Shown in pieces: positions 25,601 through 36,697 of a stretch of DNA of 64,000 nucleotides. The stretch comes from Nephrocerus scutellatus (taxonomy: Eukaryota; Arthropoda; Insecta; Diptera; Pipunculidae). Numbering within the stretch: the stretch's first letter is position 1; each line of letters starts with the position of its first letter. Made by a program: the position numbers and the translations under genes. The stretch lies in contig OX352764.1 in NCBI GenBank assembly GCA_947095585.1, positions 71,009,536 through 71,073,535 on the forward strand, read 5' to 3'. The notes under the pieces are model-generated. The model worked only from the letters and a program-made list of their open reading frames with translations. It made no database searches and had not been told where the DNA came from.

Positions 25601-28592
25601 TGAGAAATTTCTTTGTTCCAGAAATTACAGACAATAATGATTATATTCCAGGATTTCCATGGAAAGAAATCTTATAGTCGCATCTTATTTTAACATTCCT
25701 TGAGAAATTTCTTTGTTCCAGAAATTACAGACCATAATGATCATATTCCAGAATTTCCATAGCAAGAAATCTTATAGTCGAATCTTAGTCCAGCACTCCG
25801 AATTTCATGCGAATCGCTTGAGAAATTTCTTTGTTCCAGAAATTACAGACCATAATGATCATATTCGAGAATTTCCATAGGAAGAAGTCTTATAGTCGCA
25901 TGTTAGTCCTGCATTTCGAATTTCATGCGAATCGCTTGAGACATTGCTTTGTTCAAGCAATTCCAGACCATAATGATCATATTCCGAAATTTCCATAGAA
26001 AGAAGCCTTGCAGTCGCATCTTAGTCCTACATTCCGAATTTCATGCGAATCGCTTGAAAAATTGCTTTGCTCCAGAAATTTCAGACCAAAAATATCCTAT
26101 TCCAGAATGTCCATAGGAACAAGTGTTTTAGTCGCATCTTAGTCCTACATTCCGAATTTCATGCGAATCGCTTGAGAAATTGCTGCGTTCCAGAAATTCC
26201 AGACCATAATGAACATATTGCCGAATTATAATAGGAAGAAGTCTTATAGTCGTATCTTAGCCCTACATTCCGAATTTCATGCGAATCGCTTGGGAAATGG
26301 CTTAGTTCCCAAAGTACTGACATTTAAAAGTGGCTCACTTAACAGTGTGACGCTTAACAGTGTCTCACTTAACATTTTCTTTTTGAACATGCACCCCATT
26401 ATACCTTGTAGTGAGACGTTGTCACGTCAAAAAGAGTGCGTGTAACTTTTACGCTCGGTTGAAGTAAAAATTTTTTGACGTTGTTGCTGATATTACGATT
26501 AATGATGAGATGAGATGCAATGAGAAATGGCTTAGTTTAAAAAAATTTCCGACCCTATTGGCCAGATCCCAGAATTTCCATAGGACCAAGTCTTATAGTC
26601 GGATGTAAGTCCTATATTCCGAGTTTCATACTAATCGCTTGAGAAATTTCTTTGTTCCAGAAATTACAGACCATAATGATCATATTCCAGAATTTCCATT
26701 GCAAGAAATATTATAGTCGAATCTTAGTCCAGCATTCCGAATTTCATGCGAATCGCTTGAGAAATTTCTTTGTTCCAGAAATTACAGACAATAATGATCA
26801 TATTCCAGAATTTCCATAGGAAGAAGTCTTATAGTCGCATGTTAGTCCTGCATTTCGAATTTCATGCGAATCGCTTGAGAAATTGTTTTGTTCCAGCAAT
26901 TCCAGACCATAATGATCATATTCCGGAATTTCCATAGAAAGAAGCCTTGCAGTCGCATCTTAGTCCTACATTCCGAATTTCATGCGAATCGCTTGAGATA
27001 TTGCTTTGTTCCAGAAATTCCCGACCATAATGATCATAATCCAGAATTTTCATAGGAAGAAGCCTTGCAGTAGCATCTTAGTCCTACATTCCGAATTTCA
27101 TGCGAATAGCTTGAGAAATTACTGCGTTCCAGAAATTCCAGACCATAATGAACATATTGCCGAATTATAATAGGAAGAAGTCTTATAGTCGCATCTTAGT
27201 CCTACATTCCGAATTTCATGCGAATCGCTTGGGAAATGGCTTAGTTCCCAACGTACTGACATTTAAAAGTGGCTCACTTAACAGTGTGACATTGTACATT
27301 TTGAACATGCACCCCATTATACCTTGTAGTGAGACGTTGTCACGTCAAAAAGAGTGCGTGTAACTTTTACGCTCGGTTGAAGTAAAATTTTTTTGACGTT
27401 GTTTCCGATATTACGATTAATGATGAGATGAGTTGACGAAAAAAAAATTTTAGTTTCAAAAATTTCCGACCTATTGGCCAGATCCCAGAATTACCATAGC
27501 ACCAAGTCTTATAGTCGGATGTAAGTCCTATTTTCCGAGTTTCATACTAATCGCTTGAGAAATGGCTTAGTTCCTAAAACTACAAACGCTATTGGTCAGA
27601 TCCCAGAATTTCCATAGGAACAAATCTTATAGTCGCATATTAGTCCTATATTCCTAGTTTCATACGAATCCCTTGAGAAATGGCTTGGTTCCAAAAATTC
27701 CAGACCCTATTGGCCAGATCCCAGAATTTCCATAGGAACAAATCTTATAGTCGCATATTAGTCCTACATTCCGAGTTTCATACGAATCCCTTGAGAAATG
27801 GCTTGGTTCCCAAAATTCCAGACCCTATTGGCCAGATCCCAGAATTTCCATAGGAAGAAGTCTTGTAGTCGCATATTACTCCTACATACCGAATTTTAAA
27901 CAAATCGATTGAAAAATCGCTTAGTTCCCATAATTCAATCTATAACACAATAACACAAAAACTTTACACAATATCCGAACACAAAAACGTAACACAATTT
28001 TATTTTTGATACCATACTAAATTTTCTCCTTACCGTCGCTAAAGTAATTTCACTTCAAAAACATAACTTACCGCTTATTTTAACCGAATTGAGAGAAGTG
28101 GATGTCTCCAAATAGATTATTAACACAAAATTTGTCGCGAGTGTTATGCCTTCACGACAAAATGAGTTAATTCACCAGAAGAAACAAATACTCACAATCC
28201 GTTATTCTAATTGCTTAAGAACTAGAATTTAGCTGCGCTGTTGAGGATGGGGCACAGGGACATAACACACTGCACTTTGCACTTGATGACCGAGCGACCG
28301 CGTGAACCGTTATTTAAATAATAGCACTTATGTTTATTAATTTTTTCGTGCGCAAACACAAGTATTCAACTACGCGCGACTGTGCACCGCGGCGATTTGG
28401 AGACCAATGATAATTTTTATATGAAATCAAACGCATAACTAACTTTAAATTAATAATTTTTAATTTTTTTATGTTATTTATAAGATCATTACTAAAATAA
28501 AAACAAAATATTTCAGATTTTTAATCCATTATACTGCTACATTTATTTGAATGATGCGAGCAGCGCCAACCTTTTTGCGTTTTTTTGATAAC
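22691..28592 (+). repeat. Higher-order unit 3 (5902 bp)
   Basis: Complete unit with linker spacing 1062, 1059, 1040, 939 and 1802 bp. Almost superimposable on unit 4 at an offset of 5902; few base differences were noticed by eye until the last 1.7 kb. Confidence 0.9.
27936..28592 (-). promoter_or_regulatory. 657-bp promoter-like segment, copy 3
   Basis: Apparently identical to copy 2 at every diagnostic site checked. Promoter-like elements intact. Confidence 0.6.
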
Positions 28593-31500
28593 ATAATGAT
28601 CATATTCGAGAATTTCCATAGGAAGAAGTCTTATAGTCGCATGTTAGTCCTGCATTTCGAATTTCATGCGAATCGCTTGAGAAATTGCTTTGTTCAAGCA
28701 ATTCCAGACCATAATGATCATATTCCGAAATTTCCATAGAAAGAAGCCTTGCAGTCGCATCTTAGTCCTACATTCCGAATTTCATGCGAATCGCTTGAAA
28801 AATTGCTTTGCTCCAGAAATTCCAGATCAAAATGATCCTATTCCAGAATTTCCATAGGAACAAGTGTTGTAGTCGCATCTTAGTCCTACATTCCGAATTT
28901 CATGCGAATCACTTGAGAAATTGCTGCGTTCCAGAAATTCCAGACCATAATGAACATATTGCCGAATTATAATAGGAAGAAGTCTTATAGTCGCATCTTA
29001 GCCCTACATTCCGAATTTCATGCGAATCGCTTGGGAAATGGCTTAGTTCCCAAAGTACCGACATTTAAAAGTGGCTCACTTAACAATGTGACGCTTAACA
29101 GTGTCTCACTTAACATTTTACTTTTTGAACATGCACCCCATTATACCTTGTAGTGAGACGTTGTCACGTCAAAAGGAGTGCGTGTAACTTTTACGCTCGG
29201 TTGAAGTAAAAATTTTTTCACGTTGTTTCCGATATTACGATTAATGATGAGATGAGATGACGATGAGAAATGGCTTAGTTTCAAAAATTTCCGACCCTAT
29301 TGGCCAGATCCCAGAATTACCATAGGACCAAGTCTTATAGTCGGATGTAAGTCCTATTTTCCGAGTTTCATACTAATCGCTAGAGAAATGGCTTAGTTCC
29401 TAAAACTACAAACGCTATTGGTCAGATCCCAGAATTTCCATAAGAAGAAATCTTATAGTCACACTTTAGTCCTACATTCCAAATTTCATGCGAATCGCTT
29501 GAAAAATTGCTTTGTTCCAGAAATTCCAGACAACAATGATTATATTCCAGAATTTCCATGGGAAGAAATCTTATAGTCGCATCTTATTTTAACATTCCTT
29601 GAGAAATTTCTTTGTTCCAGAAATTACAGACCATAATGATCATATTCCAGAATTTCCATAGCAAGAAATCTTATAGTCGAATCTTAGTACAGCATTCCGA
29701 ATTTCATGCGAATCGCTTGAGAAATTTCTTTGTTCCAGAAATTACAGACCATAATGATCATATTCGAGAATTTCCATAGGAAGAAGTCTTATAGTCGCAT
29801 GTTAGTCCTGCATTTCGAATTTCATGCGAATCGCTTGAGAAATTGCTTTGTTCAAGCAATTCCAGACCATAATGATCATATTCCGAAATTTCCATAGAAA
29901 GAAGCCTTGCAGTCGCATCTTAGTCCTACATTCCGAATTTCATGCGAATCGCTTGAAAAATTGCTGCGTTCCAGAAATTCCAGACCATAATGAACATATT
30001 GCCGAATTATAATAGGAAGATGTCTTATAGTCGTATCTTAGCAGTCTTATAGTCGTATCTTAGCCCTACATTCCGAATTTCATGCGAATCGCTTGGGAAA
30101 TGGCTTAGTTCCCAAAGTACTGACATTTAAAAGTGGCTCACTTAACAGTGTGACGCTTAACAGTGTCTCACTTAACATTTTACTTTTTGAACATGCACCC
30201 CATTATACCTTGTAGTGAGACGTTGTCACGTCAAAAAGAGTGCGTGTAACTTTTACGCTCGGTTGAAGTAAAATTTTTTTGACGTTGTTGCCGATATTAC
30301 GATTAATGATGAGATGAGATGACGATGAGAAATGGCTTAGTTTAAAAAAATTTCCGACCCTATTGGCCAGATCCCAGAATTTCCATAGGACCAAGTCTTA
30401 TAGTCGGATGTAAGTCCTATATTCCGAGTTTCATACTAATCGCTTGAGAAATTTCTTTGTTCCAGAAATTACAGACCATAATGATCATATTCCAGAATTT
30501 CCATTGCAAGAAATCTTATAGTCGAATCTTAGTCCAGCATTCCGAATTTCATGCGAATCGCTTGAGAAATTTCTTTGTTCCAGAAATTACAGACCATAAT
30601 GATCATATTCCAGAACTTCCATAGGAAGAAGTCTTATAGTCGCATGTTAGTCCTGCATTTCGAATTTCATGCGAATCGCTTGAGAAATTGTTTTGTTCCA
30701 GCAATTCCAGACCATAATGATCATATTCCGGAATTTCCATAGAAAGAAGCCTTGCAGTCGCATCTTAGTCCTACATTCCGAATTTCATGCGAATCGCTTG
30801 AAAAATTGCTTTGCTGCAGAAATTTCAGACCATAATGATCCTATTCCAGAATTTCCATAGGAACAAGTGTTGTAGTCGCATCTTAGTCCTACATTCCGAA
30901 TTTCATGCAAATCGCTTGAAATATTGCTTTGTTCCAGAAATTCCCGACCATAATGATCATAATCCAGAATTTTCATAGGAAGAAGCCTTGCAGTAGCATC
31001 TTAGTCCTACATTCCGAATTTCATGCGAATCGCTTGAGAAATTGCTGCGTTCCAGAAATTCCAGACCATAATGAACATATTGCTGAATTATAATAGGAAG
31101 AAGTCTTATAGTCGCATCTTAGTCCTACATTCCGAATTTCATGCGAATCGCTTGGGAAATGGCTTAGTTCCCAAAGTACTGACATTTAAAAGTGGCTCAC
31201 TTAACAGTGTAACGCTTAACAGTGTCTCACTTAACATTTTACTTTTTGAACATGCACCCCATTATACCTTGTAGTGAGACGTTGTCACGTCAAAAAGAGT
31301 GCGTGTAACTTTTACGCTCGGTTGAAGTAAAAATTTTTTGACGTTGTTTCCGATATTACGGTTAATGATGAGATGAGATGACGATGAGAAATGGCTTAGT
31401 TTCAAAAATTTAAGACCCTATTGGCCAGATCCCAGAATTACCATAGGACCAAGTCTTATAGTCAGATGTAAGTCCTATTTTCCGAGTTTCATACTAATCG

Positions 31501-34496
31501 CTTGAGAAATTTCTTTGTTCCAGAAATTACAGACAATAATGATTATATTCCAGGATTTCCATGGAAAGAAATCTTATAGTCGCATCTTATTTTAACATTC
31601 CTTGAGAAATTTCTTTGTTCCAGAAATTACAGACCATAATGATCATATTCCAGAATTTCCATAGCAAGAAATCTTATAGTCGAATCTTAGTCCAGCACTC
31701 CGAATTTCATGCGAATCGCTTGAGAAATTTCTTTGTTCCAGAAATTACAGACCATAATGATCATATTCGAGAATTTCCATAGGAAGAAGTCTTATAGTCG
31801 CATGTTAGTCCTGCATTTCGAATTTCATGCGAATCGCTTGAGACATTGCTTTGTTCAAGCAATTCCAGACCATAATGATCATATTCCGAAATTTCCATAG
31901 AAAGAAGCCTTGCAGTCGCATCTTAGTCCTACATTCCGAATTTCATGCGAATCGCTTGAAAAATTGCTTTGCTCCAGAAATTTCAGACCAAAAATATCCT
32001 ATTCCAGAATGTCCATAGGAACAAGTGTTTTAGTCGCATCTTAGTCCTACATTCCGAATTTCATGCGAATCGCTTGAGAAATTGCTGCGTTCCAGAAATT
32101 CCAGACCATAATGAACATATTGCCGAATTATAATAGGAAGAAGTCTTATAGTCGTATCTTAGCCCTACATTCCGAATTTCATGCGAATCGCTTGGGAAAT
32201 GGCTTAGTTCCCAAAGTACTGACATTTAAAAGTGGCTCACTTAACAGTGTGACGCTTAACAGTGTCTCACTTAACATTTTCTTTTTGAACATGCACCCCA
32301 TTATACCTTGTAGTGAGACGTTGTCACGTCAAAAAGAGTGCGTGTAACTTTTACGCTCGGTTGAAGTAAAAATTTTTTGACGTTGTTGCTGATATTACGA
32401 TTAATGATGAGATGAGATGCAATGAGAAATGGCTTAGTTTAAAAAAATTTCCGACCCTATTGGCCAGATCCCAGAATTTCCATAGGACCAAGTCTTATAG
32501 TCGGATGTAAGTCCTATATTCCGAGTTTCATACTAATCGCTTGAGAAATTTCTTTGTTCCAGAAATTACAGACCATAATGATCATATTCCAGAATTTCCA
32601 TTGCAAGAAATATTATAGTCGAATCTTAGTCCAGCATTCCGAATTTCATGCGAATCGCTTGAGAAATTTCTTTGTTCCAGAAATTACAGACAATAATGAT
32701 CATATTCCAGAATTTCCATAGGAAGAAGTCTTATAGTCGCATGTTAGTCCTGCATTTCGAATTTCATGCGAATCGCTTGAGAAATTGTTTTGTTCCAGCA
32801 ATTCCAGACCATAATCATCATATTCCGGAATTTCCATAGAAAGAAGCCTTGCAGTCGCATCTTAGTCCTACATTCCGAATTTCATGCGAATCGCTTGAGA
32901 TATTGCTTTGTTCCAGAAATTCCCGACCATAATGATCATAATCCAGAATTTTCATAGGAAGAAGCCTTGCAGTAGCATCTTAGTCCTACATTCCGAATTT
33001 CATGCGAATAGCTTGAGAAATTACTGCGTTCCAGAAATTCCAGACCATAATGAACATATTGCCGAATTATAATAGGAAGAAGTCTTATAGTCGCATCTTA
33101 GTCCTACATTCCGAATTTCATGCGAATCGCTTGGGAAATGGCTTAGTTCCCAACGTACTGACATTTAAAAGTGGCTCACTTAACAGTGTGACATTTTACA
33201 TTTTGAACATGCACCCCATTATACCTTGTAGTGAGACGTTGTCACGTCAAAAAGAGTGCGTGTAACTTTTACGCTCGGTTGAAGTAAAATTTTTTTGACG
33301 TTGTTTCCGATATTACGATTAATGATGAGATGAGTTGACGATGAGAAATGGTTTAGTTTCAAAAATTTCCGACCCTATTGGCCAGATCCCAGAATTACCA
33401 TAGCACCAAGTCTTATAGTCGGATGTAAGTCCTATTTTCCGAGTTTCATACTAATCGCTTGAGAAATGGCTTAGTTCCTAAAACTACAAACGCTATTGGT
33501 CAGATCCCAGAATTTCCATAGGAACAAATCTTATAGTCGCATATTAGTCCTATATTCCTAGTTTCATACGAATCCCTTGAGAAATGGCTTGGTTCCAAAA
33601 ATTCCAGACCCTATTGGCCAGATCCCAGAATTTCCATAGGAACAAATCTTATAGTCGCATATTAGTCCTACATTCCGAGTTTCATACGAATCCCTTGAGA
33701 AATGGCTTGGTTCCCAAAATTCCAGACCCTATTGGCCAGATCCCAGAATTTCCATAGGAAGAAGTCTTGTAGTCGCATATTACTCCTACATACCGAATTT
33801 TAAACAAATCGATTGAAAAATCGCTTAGTTCCCATAATTCAATCTATAACACAATAACACAAAAACTTTACACAAAATCCGAACACAAAAACGTAACACA
33901 ATTTTATTTTTGATACCATACTAAATTTTCTCCTTACCGTCGCTAAAGTAATTTCACTTCAAAAACATAACTTACCGCTTATTTTAACCGAATTGAGAGA
34001 AGTGGATGTCTCCAAATAGATTATTAACACAAAATTTGTCGCGAGTGTTATGCCTTCACGACAAAATGAGTTAAATCACCAGAAGAAACAAATACTCACA
34101 ATCCGTTATTCTAATTGCTAAAGAACTAGAATTTAGCTGCGCTGTTGAGGATGGGGCACAGGGACACCACACACTGCACTTTGCACTTGATGACCGAGCG
34201 ACCGCGTGAACCGTTATTTAAATAATAGCACTTATGTTTATTAATTTTTTCGTGCGCAAACACAAGTATTCAACTCCGCGCGACTGTGCACCGCGGCGAT
34301 TTGGAGACCAATGATTATTTTTATATGAAATCAAACGCATAACTAACTTTAAATTAATAATTTTTAATTTTTTTATGTTATTTATAAGATCATTACTAAA
34401 ATTAAAACAAAATATTTCAGATTTTTAATCCATTATACTGCTACATTTATTTGAATGATGCGAGCAGCGCCAACCTTTTTGCGTTTTTTTGATAAC
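28593..34496 (+). repeat. Higher-order unit 4 (5904 bp)
   Basis: Complete unit with the same linker spacing as unit 3. Its last 1.7 kb (about 32800-34496) carries the variants of the end of block 1 rather than those of units 2 and 3. The 657-bp segment at its end continues into ordinary flanking DNA, so this is probably the native junction. Confidence 0.9.
33840..34496 (-). promoter_or_regulatory. 657-bp promoter-like segment, copy 4 (native junction)
   Basis: Read on the minus strand: an AT-rich upstream part, a TATA-like box TATTTAAATA (34216-34225), an initiator-like GGTCATCAAGTG about 28 bp downstream (near 34190), then about 215 nt without a single ATG, ending in a consensus splice donor (G then GTAAGT, 33970-33975). 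This is the layout of a fly core promoter with a non-coding first exon. Transcription would run leftwards into satellite. All four copies are exactly 657 bp. The parent gene is unknown; the promoter reading is inference from motifs, while the repeat itself is certain. A plus-strand small frame at its right edge (MMRAAPTFLRFF) merely reads across the junction. Confidence 0.55.
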
Positions 34497-34641
34497 TACG
34501 TATTTGTAATTTTGTCAAAAATAATTTCGTTGCTTACATAGAATATTAAATTTAATTAATAGAAATATTAGTTTTATATAAAAAAACCATGTAGGTAAAT
34601 AGTTTTTTAAATATTCAAAAACACCAATATTATAAAAATGT
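34497..34641. other. AT-rich spacer right of the satellite
   Basis: Unique AT-rich DNA continuing from the 657-bp segment. No gene seen. Confidence 0.5.
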
Positions 34642-35074
34642 ATAATCGCAGCTAGATGTATTTTAGCAATCCATAACCAGATACCAAGGAAAATCTAACA
34701 TAGGAATATAGTTATCAATACAAATGTATTGGAGTTTTGCTTTGTTTAAATTAAAATTTTTAATTTCACATTTCGTAATTGTGCTCTATTATAAATGAAT
34801 TGGAATATTATAATATTAATTTATATAAATAATACAAATTCTGCTAGGTTTGTAATTTAGCTCATCACAGACAATATACGCTTTATAAAATCATCTGGTA
34901 AGTCCAAGGGCTTTTTGAACAACACACCAGTTGCGTTGTTCATTCTATAAATTTCATTCACAGCCATTTCGGGATTACTTGGATCTATGCTCGACATAAA
35001 AACCAGTGATCCGTGAGCTAGCTCTGTGAGAATTAGCAACATATCAGTATCGACACCATCATCTTGTAAAATGT
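34642..35074 (-). pseudogene. Duplicate of the Bdp1 3' end and Tap42-Bdp1 intergenic DNA
   Basis: 433 bp collinear with 37866-38298 and equally long there, with only a handful of substitutions. It contains the last base pairs of Tap42, the intergenic stretch and about the last 72 codons of Bdp1 in an open minus-strand frame (stop at 34857). Changes alter conserved residues (for example FKKPLDLPDDFIKR against FEKPLDLPDDIIQR in the gene). There is no promoter or upstream coding sequence, so it is a truncated segmental-duplication pseudogene. The left end breaks 14 bases before the Tap42 stop; the right end breaks inside Bdp1 coding sequence. Confidence 0.9.
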
Positions 35075-35150
35075 ATAACTTTCCAAACCAAGCTCTAATT
35101 TTATTTTAACGTTAACGTTATTTTAACGTTTCGTTATAAACAACAACAAA

Positions 35151-35404
35151 AGCTGTATTTAATTGGAATCCGAATAAGGAATTCGAATGTCAAAACCAAT
35201 TAAACAGCAGGGTTTCAAACTCCAAAGAAGGTATTCGACAGTGCAATTGTTGTTGTAATTCCTTATTCATCGGCAATAAAATACGGCTATTTTAGCTGTT
35301 GGAATTGCACTGTCGAATTCTTCTTCTTTGGAATTGTGAAAACCTGCTGTTTGGCTGGTTTTGACATTCGAATTCCGAATTCGCTTGGCAAATAAAATGC
35401 AGCT
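35151..35404. mobile_element. Foldback (long inverted repeat) element
   Basis: The left arm (about 35151-35256) and right arm (about 35301-35404) are imperfect inverses: AGCTGTATTT with AAATGCAGCT at the tips, then ATTCGAATGTCAAAACCA with TGGTTTTGACATTCGAAT, then CAGCAGG with CCTGCTG. No coding. A foldback or MITE-type element, with a related fragment at 2401. Confidence 0.75.
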
Positions 35405-35432
35405 AATATCGAAATGGCGCTAACGGGCAAAG

Positions 35433-35588
35433 CTGTATTGCTTTGGCAAAGCAAGCCATTTTTTAGTTATAGCGCTCACCGTAAGGCGGTGTGTTGTTTA
35501 ACACACATAACAATTAAAATGCATCGAAAATTTAAAGCCAAAAGCTGTTGCGTTGTATAGCTAAGCCGGCTTTGCCAAAGCAATACAG
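35433..35588. mobile_element. MITE-like element, copy 2, perfect 20-bp inverted ends
   Basis: Begins CTGTATTGCTTTGGCAAAGC and ends with its exact reverse complement, 156 bp in total. The interior matches 2159-2388 in reverse orientation. Non-autonomous DNA transposon; superfamily not determinable from these ends alone. Confidence 0.85.
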
Positions 35589-35759
35589 CAATAGTTTTAA
35601 TTCGAAAATTTTTTTGTCGTACATGCTTCAAGAATTTTTATAGTTGATATTACGACTTTGAGGACTTCGACTTGTCGTAAGTCGAAATACGACAGATACA
35701 TAATCGGCCCAGTAGGCGTTTCAATTGTTAGAGCACCATAATAAAATGGCTGTTTTCTT

Positions 35760-36085
35760 TTTACATGTCCGAATAATCGGAGAGATAATTTAAATGTCAG
35801 AATTCAAATGTTTTTTTTTCATTCCGCACGAACTCTCTTTTCTCTGAGGCTTTTTTTGCGCTCTGATAATTCTGATCTTTTTACTATGAAAAAATTACAG
35901 AACACAGCTGTAGTTGTTTATTTCTTTAAACATTGGACATGTCAACTACTATGGAGCATTTAGATGAAAAATAATATACAGCAGATAATTTTTTGATCTG
36001 ACAGCTCTGATCAGAGAAAACAAATATCGGATTTATCAATATCTCGGAACTCAGATATCTCCAAAATAAAGAAAAAACACGGCCA
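35760..36085. repeat. AT-rich dispersed repeat, copy A
   Basis: Diverged relative of 40606-40820. Shared blocks include AATTTTTTGATC, GATCAGA, GGATTTATCA and GATATCTC. The two copies bracket the Tap42-Bdp1 gene pair. Probably an old MITE; a short stretch of similarity lies at the left end (ATAATCGGAGAGATAA against ATAATTGGAAAAATAA). Confidence 0.5.
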
Positions 36086-36178
36086 GTGTAAACAAACGCT
36101 TCTCGTCTTTTGTTTTTCATTGCCAAGGAAAAATCTCAGCTCGGACTCGGACGCAGATTTATGTTAAATTTTATTTCA

Positions 36179-36411
36179 TAAAAACTCTACCCCAAAATCG
36201 CGCTCGACCGCAGAACTTTTCAAAAAGGAAATCGAACATGAAGGCGAAAATCTTTTGTTTACATTTTTTTGTGCATGTGTTGTTGTTGTGCTAGTATAAA
36301 GAGGGGTAAATCTCCCAAAATATCAAGAGCTGATTTAGCTCTACGGTAGAGTCGTTTTGAAGGGGAAACGAACAACTTGACAGCCAAAAAAAAATTTGGG
36401 GCAGAGTTTTA
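36179..36411. mobile_element. MITE-like element just upstream of Tap42
   Basis: Inverted ends TAAAAACTCTACCCCAAA (36179-36196) and TTTGGGGCAGAGTTTTA (36395-36411), 233 bp, no coding. It contains an internal palindrome CTCTACGGTAGAG near 36340. It lies within 300 bp of the Tap42 start codon and so may contribute to the promoter region. Confidence 0.65.
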
Positions 36412-36697
36412 CGAAAAAAAAATTAACATTAAAATTCTGCGGAAGGAAAACGACGCAAAGCAAACACAATAGCTGCGAAACTTTTTCGAATAGTCGAATA
36501 AAATACACCTACAGATTCGAATTTTATTCAAATAGCCCATTGTTTTGGCAAAAATGGTTGACGTTTTTTGATAACTATCTCTAGCAAATAGTGTATACAT
36601 AAATTTGTGATAAATAAACGTGCCGCTTTCAACTATTATTTTATGTCAAAATAACGTCGTCGCCGAAGAAATTTTTTGAAAGGTTGAGCTTATAACG

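Larger units (their letters stand above)
8166..34496 (+). repeat. Satellite array with 118-bp monomers and 5.9-kb higher-order units
   Basis: The basic monomer is 118 bp, measured between successive TTCCGAATTT blocks (8464, 8582, 8700). It carries GAATTTCATGCGAATCGCTT, a GTTCCAGAAATTCC block, the palindrome ATGATCAT and ATATTCCAGAATTTCC. Groups of monomers end in a shared linker of about 250-300 bp that contains GTGGCTCACTTAACA, TTGTAGTGAGACGTTGTCAC and GTGCGTGTAACTTTTACGCT. ACTTAACA marker positions are 9591, 10653, 11712, 12656, 13718, 14769, 15592, 17396, 19393, 20433, 21374, 23176, 24238, 25297, 26337, 27276, 29078, 30140, 31199, 32239 and 33178. Most are 0.94-1.06 kb apart; larger steps occur where the 657-bp segment intervenes. 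There is no coding capacity: repeated small frames simply repeat with the DNA. Confidence 0.95.

Noticed and set aside
9463..33265. Many near-identical 60-78-codon frames (for example starting MNILPNYNRKKSYSR or MVLWKFWDLANRVGN)
   Set aside because: They recur only because the satellite and linker recur. They cross monomer-linker junctions, exist on both strands, and have no codon signature or initiation context.
8166..34496. CRISPR-like regular repeats
   Set aside because: Repeats are tandem 118-bp monomers without unique spacers, in a fly genome. It is a satellite.
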